DNA from: Bacteroidota bacterium
GTDB taxonomy: Bacteria; Bacteroidota; Bacteroidia; NS11-12g; UBA9320
Assembly: GCA_947468275.1 (NCBI GenBank)
Contig: CANIKO010000006.1
Span: 124,001-188,000 of the forward strand
Direction: 5' to 3'
DNA: 64,000 nucleotides
Translations under genes and position numbers: made by a program
The notes under the pieces: model-generated
The model's database searches: none
Seen by the model: the letters and a program-made list of their open reading frames with translations, nothing else
Told to the model about the DNA's origin: nothing
Part shown: positions 56,650-64,000 of the stretch, one piece after another
Layout: each line of letters begins with the position of its first letter
Position numbering within the stretch: the stretch's first letter is position 1

Positions 56650-57711
56650 TTATTGAGCTGTTTGAAGTTTGTCTTTATATAATTTTTTTCTTAGCCAAAA
56701 AGCAAATTTTACCAATAGTATTAAAGCTGGAACCTCTACCAATGGACCAACAACTCCCGCAAAGGCTTGACCACTGTTGATGCCAAACACACCTATTGCT
56801 ATAGCAATAGCTAGCTCAAAGTTATTACCTGATGCCGTAAACGAAATGGCTGCATTTTCGGCATAATTGGCTCCTGCGAGTTTTCCAACAAAAAAAGTTA
56901 AGGTAAACATGATGACAAAAAATATAGCTAAAGGAATCGCTATCCTTATAACATCTTGCGGTATTTGAACAATGAGTTGACCTTTTAGACTAAACATTAC
57001 AACAATGGTGAACAGCAAAGCAATCAAGGTAATTGGCGAAATAAAAGGAATAAACTTGGTATTAAACCAATCGTTGCCTTTTATTTTGGTCAAAACGATA
57101 CGGCTTATTACCGCTGCAGCAAATGGAATTCCTAAATAAATACCAACAGTTTTTGCTATTTCAGAAATGGTTATGTCAATTGGCAAACCTGTTATTCCAA
57201 ATAAAGGCAGCATAATTTCAAGATAAAAATAAGCGTATATACTAAAAAAGAAAACTTGCAAAAGACTATTAATACCAACCAATCCTGCCACATATTCCCG
57301 GTTTCCTTCGGCCAATTCATTCCACACTATTACCATAGCGATGCATGGGGCTAGCCCAATTATTATTAACCCTGTCATGTAATCTGGGTAATCTCTTAAA
57401 AATAAAATAGCAAGGCTGAACATTAAAAATGGACCCACAATCCAAGTTATAAAAAAGGAAACAAAGAGCAATTTAAGGTTTCCTAAAACTTTGGGAATTT
57501 TCTCAAAACGCACCTTTGCTAATGGCGGATACATCATTAATATTAAACCTATGGCCAAAGGAATATTAGTAGTTCCTGCGGAAAATGAATTGATAACGCC
57601 CGATGATTCGGGTATGAAGTAACCAATTGCTACTCCAAACGCCATTGCTAAAAAAATCCACAGGGTAAGGTATTGGTCTAAAAAGCTCAGTTTTTGTTTG
57701 TTGTTTTTCAT
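56650..57711 (-). CDS. acr3: Arsenite efflux transporter Acr3
   Basis: 353 residues with ten membrane helices. The conserved cysteine is in L-A-P-C-I-A-M-V-I-V-W, and N-E-L-A-E-G-N-R-E-Y follows, both diagnostic of the Acr3 family and unlike ArsB. It exports arsenite produced by ArsC. Third gene of the ars operon, 30 bases after arsM. Confidence 0.96.
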   Translation of the reverse strand: MKNNKQKLSFLDQYLTLWIFLAMAFGVAIGYFIPESSGVINSFSAGTTNIPLAIGLILMMYPPLAKVRFEKIPKVLGNLKLLFVSFFITWIVGPFLMFSLAILFLRDYPDYMTGLIIIGLAPCIAMVIVWNELAEGNREYVAGLVGINSLLQVFFFSIYAYFYLEIMLPLFGITGLPIDITISEIAKTVGIYLGIPFAAAVISRIVLTKIKGNDWFNTKFIPFISPITLIALLFTIVVMFSLKGQLIVQIPQDVIRIAIPLAIFFVIMFTLTFFVGKLAGANYAENAAISFTASGNNFELAIAIAIGVFGINSGQAFAGVVGPLVEVPALILLVKFAFWLRKKLYKDKLQTAQ

Positions 57712-57741
57712 TATTCTATTGTTTTAAAAAAGTTTTTGTTT

Positions 57742-58587
57742 TTAGCAGCAACCCCCTCCAGGAGTGCAAACGTTTTCATCTTTTTTTTCTGCATACACAG
57801 TGACACTATAAATTCCTGAACCGCTTTGGTTGTATTCGTCAATTTCTGATTGCGACAGATAGTTTGACAAAATATCATTTGGAACAATGATTTGTTTTTC
57901 CTTTTGAATAGTAATTTTTGTAAAACCTGCTTTGTAGATATAATTAAGATATACATCTTTTTGCAAAGCCCCTGAAACACAGCCTGCATGCATTTCAGCA
58001 GCATTTCTTATTTTTTCTGGAAGTTCCCCTTTTAGTACAATATCCGAAATACTAAAATGGCCTCCAGGTTTTAATACACGGTAAATTTCTTTAATAGCGA
58101 CTTCTTTATCAGGAACTAAATTTAATACACAATTACTCACCACCACATCGGCAATATTTGAAGTAATCGGCATTTTTTCAATATCTCCCTGACGAAACTC
58201 TACATTGTTAAACCCAAGTTTTTCGGCATTTATTCTGGCCCGATTAATCATTTCTGGGGTGAAGTCAACACCAATAACTCTGCCGGTTTCTCCAGTTTCA
58301 GCACGAGCCACAAAACAATCGTTTCCTGCTCCCGAACCTAAGTCTATCACGGTATCTCCTTTTTTTATCTTAGCAAATTGAGTGGGCAATCCGCAACCTA
58401 AACTTAAATCCGCATCTGGATTGTAACCCTCCACAGCGGAATAATCGTCCGTCATAATGTTATACACCTCACTAGAACAACCGCCCGCGCCGCAGCATGA
58501 GGCAGCATTGGTTTCTTTGTCTTGTAAAGCAATTTCAGCATACTTCTGCTTTACCATTTCCTTGATTTCTTGATTTGTAGATTCCAT
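57742..58587 (-). CDS. arsM: Arsenite S-adenosylmethionine methyltransferase ArsM
   Basis: 281 residues. SAM motif D-L-G-S-G-A-G-N-D is at about 82-90. Cysteines that bind arsenite in ArsM are present at C65 (L-G-C-G-L-P), C153 (S-N-C-V-L-N-L) and C203 (A-G-C-V-S-G), with extra cysteines at 31, 32 and 37 and a C-terminal G-G-G-C-C. It methylates arsenite to methyl-arsenicals, some volatile. The frame overlapping it at 57711-58004 is a shadow. Second gene of the operon, 16 bases after arsR. Confidence 0.95.
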   Translation of the reverse strand: MESTNQEIKEMVKQKYAEIALQDKETNAASCCGAGGCSSEVYNIMTDDYSAVEGYNPDADLSLGCGLPTQFAKIKKGDTVIDLGSGAGNDCFVARAETGETGRVIGVDFTPEMINRARINAEKLGFNNVEFRQGDIEKMPITSNIADVVVSNCVLNLVPDKEVAIKEIYRVLKPGGHFSISDIVLKGELPEKIRNAAEMHAGCVSGALQKDVYLNYIYKAGFTKITIQKEKQIIVPNDILSNYLSQSEIDEYNQSGSGIYSVTVYAEKKDENVCTPGGGCC

Positions 58588-58603
58588 TTTTTATAAATTT
58601 AAA

Positions 58604-58933
58604 TTAACAACAATTATTTTTCAGGTTATACGTTTCAAAAAGGCTCTCTAAAAAAGCCTTAAATTTATTCCAGGTAGCTTCATTAATACAATAGCAAATT
58701 AAATTTCCTTCTATATTTCCTTTAATAATTCCCACACTTTTAAGTTCTTTTAAATGTTGGGATACAGTAGGTTGCGCCAAAGGCAATTCGTTTACAATAT
58801 CTCCGCAAATACAGCTTTCTGTTTTTAGTAAAAAATCAATAATGGCAATACGGGCAGGATGCCCTAAAGCCTTTGCCAGCGAGGCTAATTCGTTTTGCCT
58901 TTCCGTAAAATGTTCTGTTTTCGAAACCCCCAT
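58604..58933 (-). CDS. arsR: ArsR family repressor
   Basis: 109 residues from the ATG at 58933. The ATG at 58948 falls inside the promoter and operator and is unlikely. Winged helix-turn-helix with A-L-G-H-P-A-R-I-A-I-I and Q-P-T-V-S-Q-H-L-K-E-L. The arsenite site is probably C-I-C in the first of these helices (T-E-S-C-I-C-G-D), as in E. coli ArsR C-V-C, and the chain ends N-C-C. It should release the operon when arsenite binds. It is the first gene of arsR-arsM-acr3-arsC-arsN. Confidence 0.93.
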   Translation of the reverse strand: MGVSKTEHFTERQNELASLAKALGHPARIAIIDFLLKTESCICGDIVNELPLAQPTVSQHLKELKSVGIIKGNIEGNLICYCINEATWNKFKAFLESLFETYNLKNNCC

Positions 58934-58940
58934 ATTTGTA

Positions 58941-58977
58941 TATTGCAATATTACGATATTAATTTATTTATATGCAA
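58941..58977 (-). promoter_or_regulatory. ars promoter and ArsR operator
   Basis: On the minus strand TTG (58977-58975), 21 bases, then TAATATTG (58953-58946), one mismatch from TAnnTTTG. The -7 element lies in an imperfect palindrome TATCGTAATATTGCAATA (58958-58941) that also contains the perfect ATATTGCAATAT. Repressor binding there would block the promoter; the leader before the ATG at 58933 would be only a few bases. Confidence 0.6.
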
Positions 58978-59149
58978 CTTTATCTATTAAAAATTTAAGG
59001 TGAAGATGAATTTTAATACCTGCCAACTAATCCTTAATAGAAAAATAAAAATTGGCTTTATCTATGGTTTACATTTCGTTAATTTTTGCAAGCCGACTAA
59101 ACCCCCAAATATTTCCTTTAAAAGACCGTATTATTAATAGCTTTCACAA

Positions 59150-59157
59150 TAAATTTG
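59150..59157 (+). promoter_or_regulatory. -7 element for the DUF2911 gene
   Basis: TAAATTTG followed by CACC, exact TAnnTTTG, 22 bases before the ATG at 59180. No clear -33. Confidence 0.5.
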
Positions 59158-59179
59158 CACCCTAATTTAATTGAACGAT

Positions 59180-60034
59180 ATGAAGAAGCTAAAAATAGCT
59201 TTAATGGTAGTTTTAATTTACGGGTTAAGTCCTAATCTGACAGCCCAAATTACCACTCCCAAGTTAAGCCCACATTGTGTATTTACGCAAGAAGTAGGGT
59301 TTAATGAAATTACTGTTGACTACTGCCGTCCAAGCGTGAAAGGTCGTGTAATTTTTGGCGATTTGGTGCCTTTTGGCAAAATTTGGCGGACTGGCGCTAA
59401 TGCAAGTACTAGATTAAAATTTAAAGATGACGTAACAATGGAAGGCCACGAAGTGCCAGCTGGCGAATACACACTTTATACTATACCTGGCAAGGACGAA
59501 TGGACTATCATTATTCATACCGTTACCACATATTGGGGCGTTGGCAAGGATTATAAGGAGTCCGACGATTTAATTCGATTTAAAGTTAAGCCAACAACGC
59601 TTAATCATAAAATAGAAACCATGGCAATTGAATTTTCTGACATAACTGCCAACTATTGCAATCTAGAAATAAAATGGGATCTAACCCTAATTGCAATAAA
59701 AATCAAAACAGATACTGATAAAAAAGTATTGACCGAAATAGATGACAAAATGAAAGGAGTTACTCAAGCCACCTATTATCAAGCAGCTGTTTATTATCTT
59801 GAAAATGATAAGGACTTAAATAAAGCATTGGATTGGATAGACAAGGCATTGGTAAACAATGAGCAATTTTGGATTCTCCGCCAAAAGGCGATAATACTAG
59901 CTAAACTTGGTCGATATAAAGAAGCAATTACATTAGCTGAAAGCAGCATTAAACTAGCTTCCGAAGCGGATAATGATGATTTTAAAAAACAAGATGAAAA
60001 AGCAGTAGCCGAATGGCGCGCCTTAATTAAATAA
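59180..60034 (+). CDS. DUF2911 protein with C-terminal TPR-like helices
   Basis: 284 residues from the ATG at 59180 (a TTG at 59171 is less likely). Signal peptide ends L-T-A-Q. Residues about 25-165 are DUF2911: Y-C-R-P-S-V-K-G-R-x-I-F-G, V-P-F-G-x-I-W-R-T-G-A-N, V-P-A-G-x-Y-T-L-Y-T-I-P. Function of that domain is unknown; it is beta-rich and exported. Residues about 200-284 form two or three TPR-like helix pairs. The pairing of the two is common in Bacteroidota. Confidence 0.92.
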   Translation: MKKLKIALMVVLIYGLSPNLTAQITTPKLSPHCVFTQEVGFNEITVDYCRPSVKGRVIFGDLVPFGKIWRTGANASTRLKFKDDVTMEGHEVPAGEYTLYTIPGKDEWTIIIHTVTTYWGVGKDYKESDDLIRFKVKPTTLNHKIETMAIEFSDITANYCNLEIKWDLTLIAIKIKTDTDKKVLTEIDDKMKGVTQATYYQAAVYYLENDKDLNKALDWIDKALVNNEQFWILRQKAIILAKLGRYKEAITLAESSIKLASEADNDDFKKQDEKAVAEWRALIK

Positions 60035-60092
60035 TAGTTACCGCTTAAAAATTAAACCATACCTATACCCACCTAAGCCTTAATATTTGTGT

Positions 60093-61118
60093 ATGCAAAA
60101 AAAATATTTAATAATACTCATAGCTCTAATCGCCGGTTTGGCTTCTTGGTTTTATCTTAAACCAAAAGGAAGCGGCACAACCGATAAAAGCAAAACTGAC
60201 TTTGCCGTTGAAAACATCGAGGATATCACCAAAGTTTTCATCTCCAACAACATTGACGGTAATTTATTGTTGGAAAAGAAAAATGGAGTTTGGTATGTAA
60301 ATGGAAACTATGAGGTTTCAAAACCATTTATGGAGTTTTTTTTATTGGAAACCTTAAAGAAAATTCGAGTTCAAGGCCCTGTACCATTACCTGCCCGACA
60401 AAATGTGATATCGAGTATGGCCACCATGGCCACCAAAGTTGAAATTTATATAAACAACAAACTAGGTAAAGTATATTATGTAGGTAATCCTACAAGCGAT
60501 ATGAGTGGAACCTATATGTATCTTGAAGGCAGCAAAGATCCATATATAACTCATATTCCCGGATTCGATGGCTTTTTGAGCACCCGTTACCCAATTGCCG
60601 AAAGAGAATGGGTGAGTAAAGTAATTTTTGATTACAAACCCGAAGATGTAAAATCTGTGGACGTAAATTACCCTATGGATGTAAATACTTCTTTCACAGT
60701 AACTCGCAAAGGCAACACCAATGATTTTGACATTACAGCTGCTGAAACAGCCCCTAAGGGAACACTGAATTATGCCTCTGTAAAATCTTATTTTGGAATG
60801 TTCATTGATAAAACTTGTGAAGGGTACATCGATTTAAAGCCCTCTACAATAGATAGTATTAAAAAATCAGGGCCGGTATGCATTATTACTTTAACTGATA
60901 TTAAAAACAAAATTACTAAACTGAGCGTTTATAAGCGTTCATCGACAGACCGTGACCACGGCCTTTATGATAATAAAGGCAATCGATTGGCTTATGACCC
61001 CTCTCGATTTAATGCGATGGTTGAAAATGATAAACGCATATTTGTAATTCAAGATATAATGTTTGCATCTATTATGATCAAGTATTCCGATTTCTATTTA
61101 AAACAGTCTGGTGATTAA
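60093..61118 (+). CDS. DUF4340 protein, membrane anchored
   Basis: 341 residues from the ATG at 60093. One membrane helix (about 4-22), then a periplasmic chain with the DUF4340 pattern: I-S-N-N-I-D-G-N-L-L-L-E-K-K-N-G-V-W-Y-V and the repeated strand unit later. Such domains occur next to gliding or ABC-2 type systems in some genomes, but no such genes are nearby. The stop overlaps the start of the DjlA-like gene by 8 bases, so the two are one operon. Confidence 0.88.
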   Translation: MQKKYLIILIALIAGLASWFYLKPKGSGTTDKSKTDFAVENIEDITKVFISNNIDGNLLLEKKNGVWYVNGNYEVSKPFMEFFLLETLKKIRVQGPVPLPARQNVISSMATMATKVEIYINNKLGKVYYVGNPTSDMSGTYMYLEGSKDPYITHIPGFDGFLSTRYPIAEREWVSKVIFDYKPEDVKSVDVNYPMDVNTSFTVTRKGNTNDFDITAAETAPKGTLNYASVKSYFGMFIDKTCEGYIDLKPSTIDSIKKSGPVCIITLTDIKNKITKLSVYKRSSTDRDHGLYDNKGNRLAYDPSRFNAMVENDKRIFVIQDIMFASIMIKYSDFYLKQSGD

Positions 61119-61902
61119 GTTTATTTGTGCATTAATAGGGTTTGCTGTTTTTCGTTTTCCAGGGGCTTTTATCGGCTACCTTTTGGGTTCGTTATTCGAA
61201 AATATGAGTGTAACCACATCCGGAGATTCTGAGCCGGTATTTAGTTCGGGTACCCGAACCGGTGGCGATTTTAGTCAATCTTTTTTGGTATTAACCGCCG
61301 CCGTGCTGCGAGCTGACGGAACCGTAACCCGAAATGAGTTAGAGTTTGTAAAAGAACTGTATAAACAAAATTTTGGGATAGATAAAACCAAGGCAGATAT
61401 GTTGGTGTTGCGTGATATTTTGCAAGGCGAAATTATTCGCTGGGAAAATGCGTGCCTTAGTATTCGCCAAAATATGATTCAGACTGAACGGATAAAATTG
61501 ATTCATTATTTGTTTGGAATAGCCAAGGCGGATGGAAATATTACCCAAAACGAGCTGAATATTATTAAAAGTATTTCGCTAAACATTAATCTTACCCAAT
61601 GGGACTTTGAACACATAAAAACAAAATTTACGAGCACCTATAATCGTGAATATTGGGAGGAATATACAGGTGGCTCGCGCCAACAAACGACTTATTATAA
61701 GCGAGAAGAACATTATAAAACTTTAGGATTGGAAATTACAGCTACGGATGAAGTAATAAAAACCACTTACCGAAAACTAGCCCGTCAATACCATCCTGAC
61801 AAACATGCGACCAAAAGCCCTGAAGAAAGCAAAGCTGCTGAAGAAAAGTTTAAAAAAATTCAACAAGCTTATAATGAAATAAAGAAGGAAAAGGGGTTGT
61901 AA
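61111..61902 (+). CDS. djlA: DjlA-like co-chaperone (TerB and J domain)
   Basis: 263 residues starting with GTG at 61111, inside the end of the previous gene. An N-terminal Gly-rich membrane helix (about 5-30) is followed by a TerB-like helical domain (about 52-180; A-V-L-R-A-D-G, then I-A-K-A-D-G-x-I-T) and a C-terminal J domain (about 200-263) with H228-P-D230. This is the DjlA architecture: a membrane-bound J protein that stimulates DnaK. It is full length, and translation is coupled to the DUF4340 gene. Confidence 0.92.
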   Translation: MIKFICALIGFAVFRFPGAFIGYLLGSLFENMSVTTSGDSEPVFSSGTRTGGDFSQSFLVLTAAVLRADGTVTRNELEFVKELYKQNFGIDKTKADMLVLRDILQGEIIRWENACLSIRQNMIQTERIKLIHYLFGIAKADGNITQNELNIIKSISLNINLTQWDFEHIKTKFTSTYNREYWEEYTGGSRQQTTYYKREEHYKTLGLEITATDEVIKTTYRKLARQYHPDKHATKSPEESKAAEEKFKKIQQAYNEIKKEKGL

Positions 61903-61998
61903 TTATTTATTACATAAGGACCTTTACAAAGTCTATCATGAATCAATAAATTACAAGGTCATGGGTATCGTTACATATCTTGTTAGAAGTATAAACTT

Positions 61999-62631
61999 TT
62001 AAATCCTAAACTTCAAATATTTAATGGTTTTGCCAATTTGCAGCCATTTTTGTTCGTAATAGGTTTTTATTTTTAGCTCCTCAGTTATATCGTCCCAATT
62101 ATAAATATCGTTTTGGTTTTCTAAAAGCTCATAATTTTTTTCCGTAATCAAATCTAGGGTGTATTCATACAAATGGTCATCATCAGTTTTTAGATTTATA
62201 ATTCCATCTGGTTTTAAAAATTGCTTATAACGAGCCAAAAACATAGGATGCGTTAGTTTTTTACGATCCTTATTAGGTTGCGGGTCGGCAAAGGTTATCC
62301 AAATTTCATCCACTTCATTGGCTGAAAAATGTTCTGCACAGTGATCAATTTGAATCCGTATAAAAGCAGCATTGTCTAAATTTTCTTCAATGGCGGTTTT
62401 GGCTCCTTTCCACATTCGGGCGCCCTTGCGGTCGATACCAATAAAATTCCGTTCAGGAAATAATCGGGCTAATCCAACGGTATAAGCTCCGTGTCCGCAT
62501 GCTAATTCAAGTGTTATAAGTTTTGTGTTTTTAAAAAAATCATTCCATTTACCTGCCATACTTTCTGGCAGTTGCACCATATTTTTAAAGGTTAGATTTT
62601 GTTCAAATCGAGCCAGTTTGTTTTTTCCCAT
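61999..62631 (-). CDS. trmB: tRNA (guanine-N7-)-methyltransferase
   Basis: 210 residues from the ATG at 62631; the ATG at 62667 is upstream of the promoter. Motifs: L-E-L-A-C-G-H-G-A-Y-T for SAM, F-I-G-I-D-R-K-G-A-R-M, F-A-D-P-Q-P-N-K-D-R-K-K-L-T-H-P near 140 for tRNA binding, and L-K-T-D-D. It methylates G46 of tRNA. Its promoter is interlocked with that of the glycosyltransferase gene, and the mRNA could be leaderless. Confidence 0.95.
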   Translation of the reverse strand: MGKNKLARFEQNLTFKNMVQLPESMAGKWNDFFKNTKLITLELACGHGAYTVGLARLFPERNFIGIDRKGARMWKGAKTAIEENLDNAAFIRIQIDHCAEHFSANEVDEIWITFADPQPNKDRKKLTHPMFLARYKQFLKPDGIINLKTDDDHLYEYTLDLITEKNYELLENQNDIYNWDDITEELKIKTYYEQKWLQIGKTIKYLKFRI

Positions 62632-62666
62632 TGCGGCAAAGGTAAGTTTTGTAGTTTTGCGCTGCA
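62631..62666. promoter_or_regulatory. Interlocked face-to-face promoters of trmB and the glycosyltransferase gene
   Basis: Plus strand: TTG at 62631-62633, 18 bases, TAGTTTTG at 62652-62659. Minus strand: TTG at 62666-62664, 19 bases, TACCTTTG at 62644-62637. Both are canonical. Each -33 element sits at the predicted transcript start of the other promoter, so only one can be used at a time. Confidence 0.65.
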
Positions 62667-62670
62667 AAAA

Positions 62671-63429
62671 ATGAACGAAGTAAAACTTTCAGGTGTAGTA
62701 ATTACTTTTAACGAGGAGGAAAAAATAGCCCGATGCATTCGTTCGCTTTTACAGGTATGTGATGAAGTGGTAATTCTTGATTCTTTTTCTGCCGATAAAA
62801 CCTGTCAAATAGCTTCTGACATGGGTGCAAAGGTTTTTCAATACAAATTTGACGGACATATTCAACAAAAAAATCGAGCCATAACTTTTGCCTCATCGCC
62901 TTACATTTTATCCTTGGATGCAGATGAAGAATTAAGTCGGGAAATAATTGAATCCATTAAAAAAGCAAAGCACGATTGGAAATTTGAGGCTTATAGCATG
63001 AACCGTTTAAATAATTATGGCGGCCAATGGATACGCCATGGGGCTTGGTATCCTGATAAAAAATTTAGATTATGGGATAGCCGTCTTGGCCAATGGGGTG
63101 GAGAAAATCCACACGATAAGTTTATCTTAAATCAAGGCTGTAAGACATTTCAATTAAAAGGAAATTTGCTGCATTATACCATGAACGGGCTGGAAGATTT
63201 GAAAAATCAAACTGAAAAATTTTCAAGTATTGCAGCCAATGCAATGTTTGAAAAACAAAAGAAAATAAATTCAGCTCAAATCTGGATTAAAACTGCCTTT
63301 CGATTTATCAAAGAATATTTCTTTCTATTAGGATTTATGGATGGAAAAGCCGGATTTGATATAGCAAAAATGGACGCCAAATACGTTTGGTTGAAATACA
63401 CCAAACTTCAAAAGCTTTATAAAAAGTAA
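62671..63429 (+). CDS. Family 2 glycosyltransferase, WaaE/KdtX-like
   Basis: 252 residues from the ATG at 62671. GT-A fold: V-V-I-T-F-N-E-E-E-K-I-A-R-C near the N-terminus, V-I-L-D-S-F-S-A-D-K-T, and the D-x-D-like L-S-L-D-A-D-E-E-L near 85. The G-x-W-x-R-H-G-A-W-Y-P-D-x-K-x-R-L segment is typical of LPS-core glucosyltransferases such as WaaE. It probably adds a sugar to lipopolysaccharide at the inner face of the membrane; donor and acceptor are not shown. Confidence 0.92.
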   Translation: MNEVKLSGVVITFNEEEKIARCIRSLLQVCDEVVILDSFSADKTCQIASDMGAKVFQYKFDGHIQQKNRAITFASSPYILSLDADEELSREIIESIKKAKHDWKFEAYSMNRLNNYGGQWIRHGAWYPDKKFRLWDSRLGQWGGENPHDKFILNQGCKTFQLKGNLLHYTMNGLEDLKNQTEKFSSIAANAMFEKQKKINSAQIWIKTAFRFIKEYFFLLGFMDGKAGFDIAKMDAKYVWLKYTKLQKLYKK

Positions 63430-63432
63430 ATC

Positions 63433-64000
63433 TTATTTAACCTTTGATGTAAATGAGTTTTTCAATCCTTTATAACTTGTTAAATCTACCTTTAATGAAC
63501 CAACGGCTAATGAGGCTTCTACTCGCACAGGTATTTTGTTTTCATCATCACTTACCCAAAGTATAATAGATTCATCATCTTTAAACACACGATCAGCTAC
63601 AGCTTTAGGTTTTATTTTAATACATTTTATTTTACCAATATCACTTTTGATTGTCTCCTTCCCCATGTATTTAAATTCAAGATTATAAATTTCTTGATCC
63701 AAATAAATATCTATTGGAAATTTTTGACCTTTAGTGGCTGAGCTAAAATCAATTGTTCGTGCATAGTATAGTGCCCCAATAATATCCTGAACGTAAGCCG
63801 GGCAATCCATATTTTTCTTTTTACCTTTAATTTTCTTTTGGTCATGGTCAAAAAACACTAAGTCAACATCACTATAGCTGTCTTCTTTAACTGATTTAAA
63901 ATATTTTACAGGAGCCATATATTCCATGTCCATATACGACTCAAACCTATCTCTAACTTTAAACATCCAGTCAAAAGTACTTAGCGTTTTGCCATCAGCT
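63433..64000 (-). CDS. DUF3108 protein, 5' end outside the window
   Basis: The frame is open to the edge of the window. An ATG at 63966 gives 177 residues, but 11 further in-frame codons (A-D-G-K-T-L-S-T-F-D-W) precede it and fit the family, so the start is upstream of 64000. The visible part has the DUF3108 pattern F-F-x-V-R-D-R-x-E-S-Y and the later L-W-V-S-D-D-E-N-K-I-P-V-R-V-E near the C-terminus. Members are exported proteins of unknown function, probably beta-barrel or lipocalin-like. It converges with the glycosyltransferase gene, 3 bases between stops. Confidence 0.85.
   Translation of the reverse strand, partial: ADGKTLSTFDWMFKVRDRFESYMDMEYMAPVKYFKSVKEDSYSDVDLVFFDHDQKKIKGKKKNMDCPAYVQDIIGALYYARTIDFSSATKGQKFPIDIYLDQEIYNLEFKYMGKETIKSDIGKIKCIKIKPKAVADRVFKDDESIILWVSDDENKIPVRVEASLAVGSLKVDLTSYKGLKNSFTSKVK

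Noticed and set aside
57711-58004. 97-codon frame overlapping arsM
   Set aside because: It lies entirely within arsM in another frame except for its last bases and has no homology signs; arsM has all catalytic residues.

Overview
This window looks like part of the chromosome of a low-GC member of the Bacteroidota, probably an environmental Sphingobacteriales/Chitinophagales-like or flavobacterial relative. The evidence is internal: proteins with type IX secretion (T9SS) sorting domains of type A and of the gliding-motility (type B) kind, TonB-dependent receptors, families typical of Bacteroidota (DUF4476, DUF2911, DUF4340, DUF5106/TlpA), a type III glutamine synthetase, and many promoters with the Bacteroidota -7 element TAnnTTTG (or TAnnTTCG) and very short leaders instead of Shine-Dalgarno sites. 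I see no tRNA, rRNA, CRISPR array, integrase or transposase gene. Most of the window is ordinary chromosome.

Layout. 0-4.2 kb: a secreted DUF4476 protein, then a ModE-type DNA-binding protein whose promoter carries tandem 26-bp repeats, followed by a TonB-dependent receptor. 4.3-11.8 kb: two exported peptidases (M49-like lipoprotein and M1), a TlpA-like thioredoxin lipid/periplasmic protein, an alkyltransferase-like DNA repair protein without the active cysteine, and the RlmD rRNA methyltransferase. 11.9-18.2 kb: a T9SS-exported metalloprotease, a BtuB-like receptor, a PhnA/YjdM zinc-ribbon protein, an enlarged FucP-type transporter, and a 600-bp gene-free block full of palindromes, including copy A of a 130-bp repeat. 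18.2-29.1 kb: ricT with a long Asn/Pro-rich tail, holB, yfhO, glnN, an outer-membrane-type protein, plsC and a DUF2520 protein. 29.2-33.0 kb: a cytochrome c maturation cluster ccmC-ccmD-ccmE-ccmF, with the Cys version of CcmE. 33.0-35.5 kb: a palindrome-rich spacer and three genes I do not recognise, the first two possibly one frameshifted gene. 35.5-41.8 kb: peroxiredoxin, radical SAM/SPASM protein, a 1224-residue PKD-repeat T9SS protein, and PspC-like membrane proteins.

42-54 kb is a phosphate region: a porin, an orphan PhoR-like kinase, a Pit transporter with its DUF47 partner, recJ, and pstS-pstC-pstA-pstB-phoU. The porin, DUF47-pit and pstS promoters all carry 11-bp direct repeats of the form TTAACATTnnn, which look like PhoB boxes and would make one regulon of low- and high-affinity uptake. 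54-59 kb: a T9SS-exported esterase, copy B of the 130-bp repeat, and a five-gene arsenic operon arsR-arsM-acr3-arsC-arsN, where the last gene resembles arsinothricin N-acetyltransferase. 59-64 kb: DUF2911 and DUF4340 proteins, a DjlA-like co-chaperone, trmB and a glycosyltransferase with interlocked face-to-face promoters, and a DUF3108 protein cut by the window edge.
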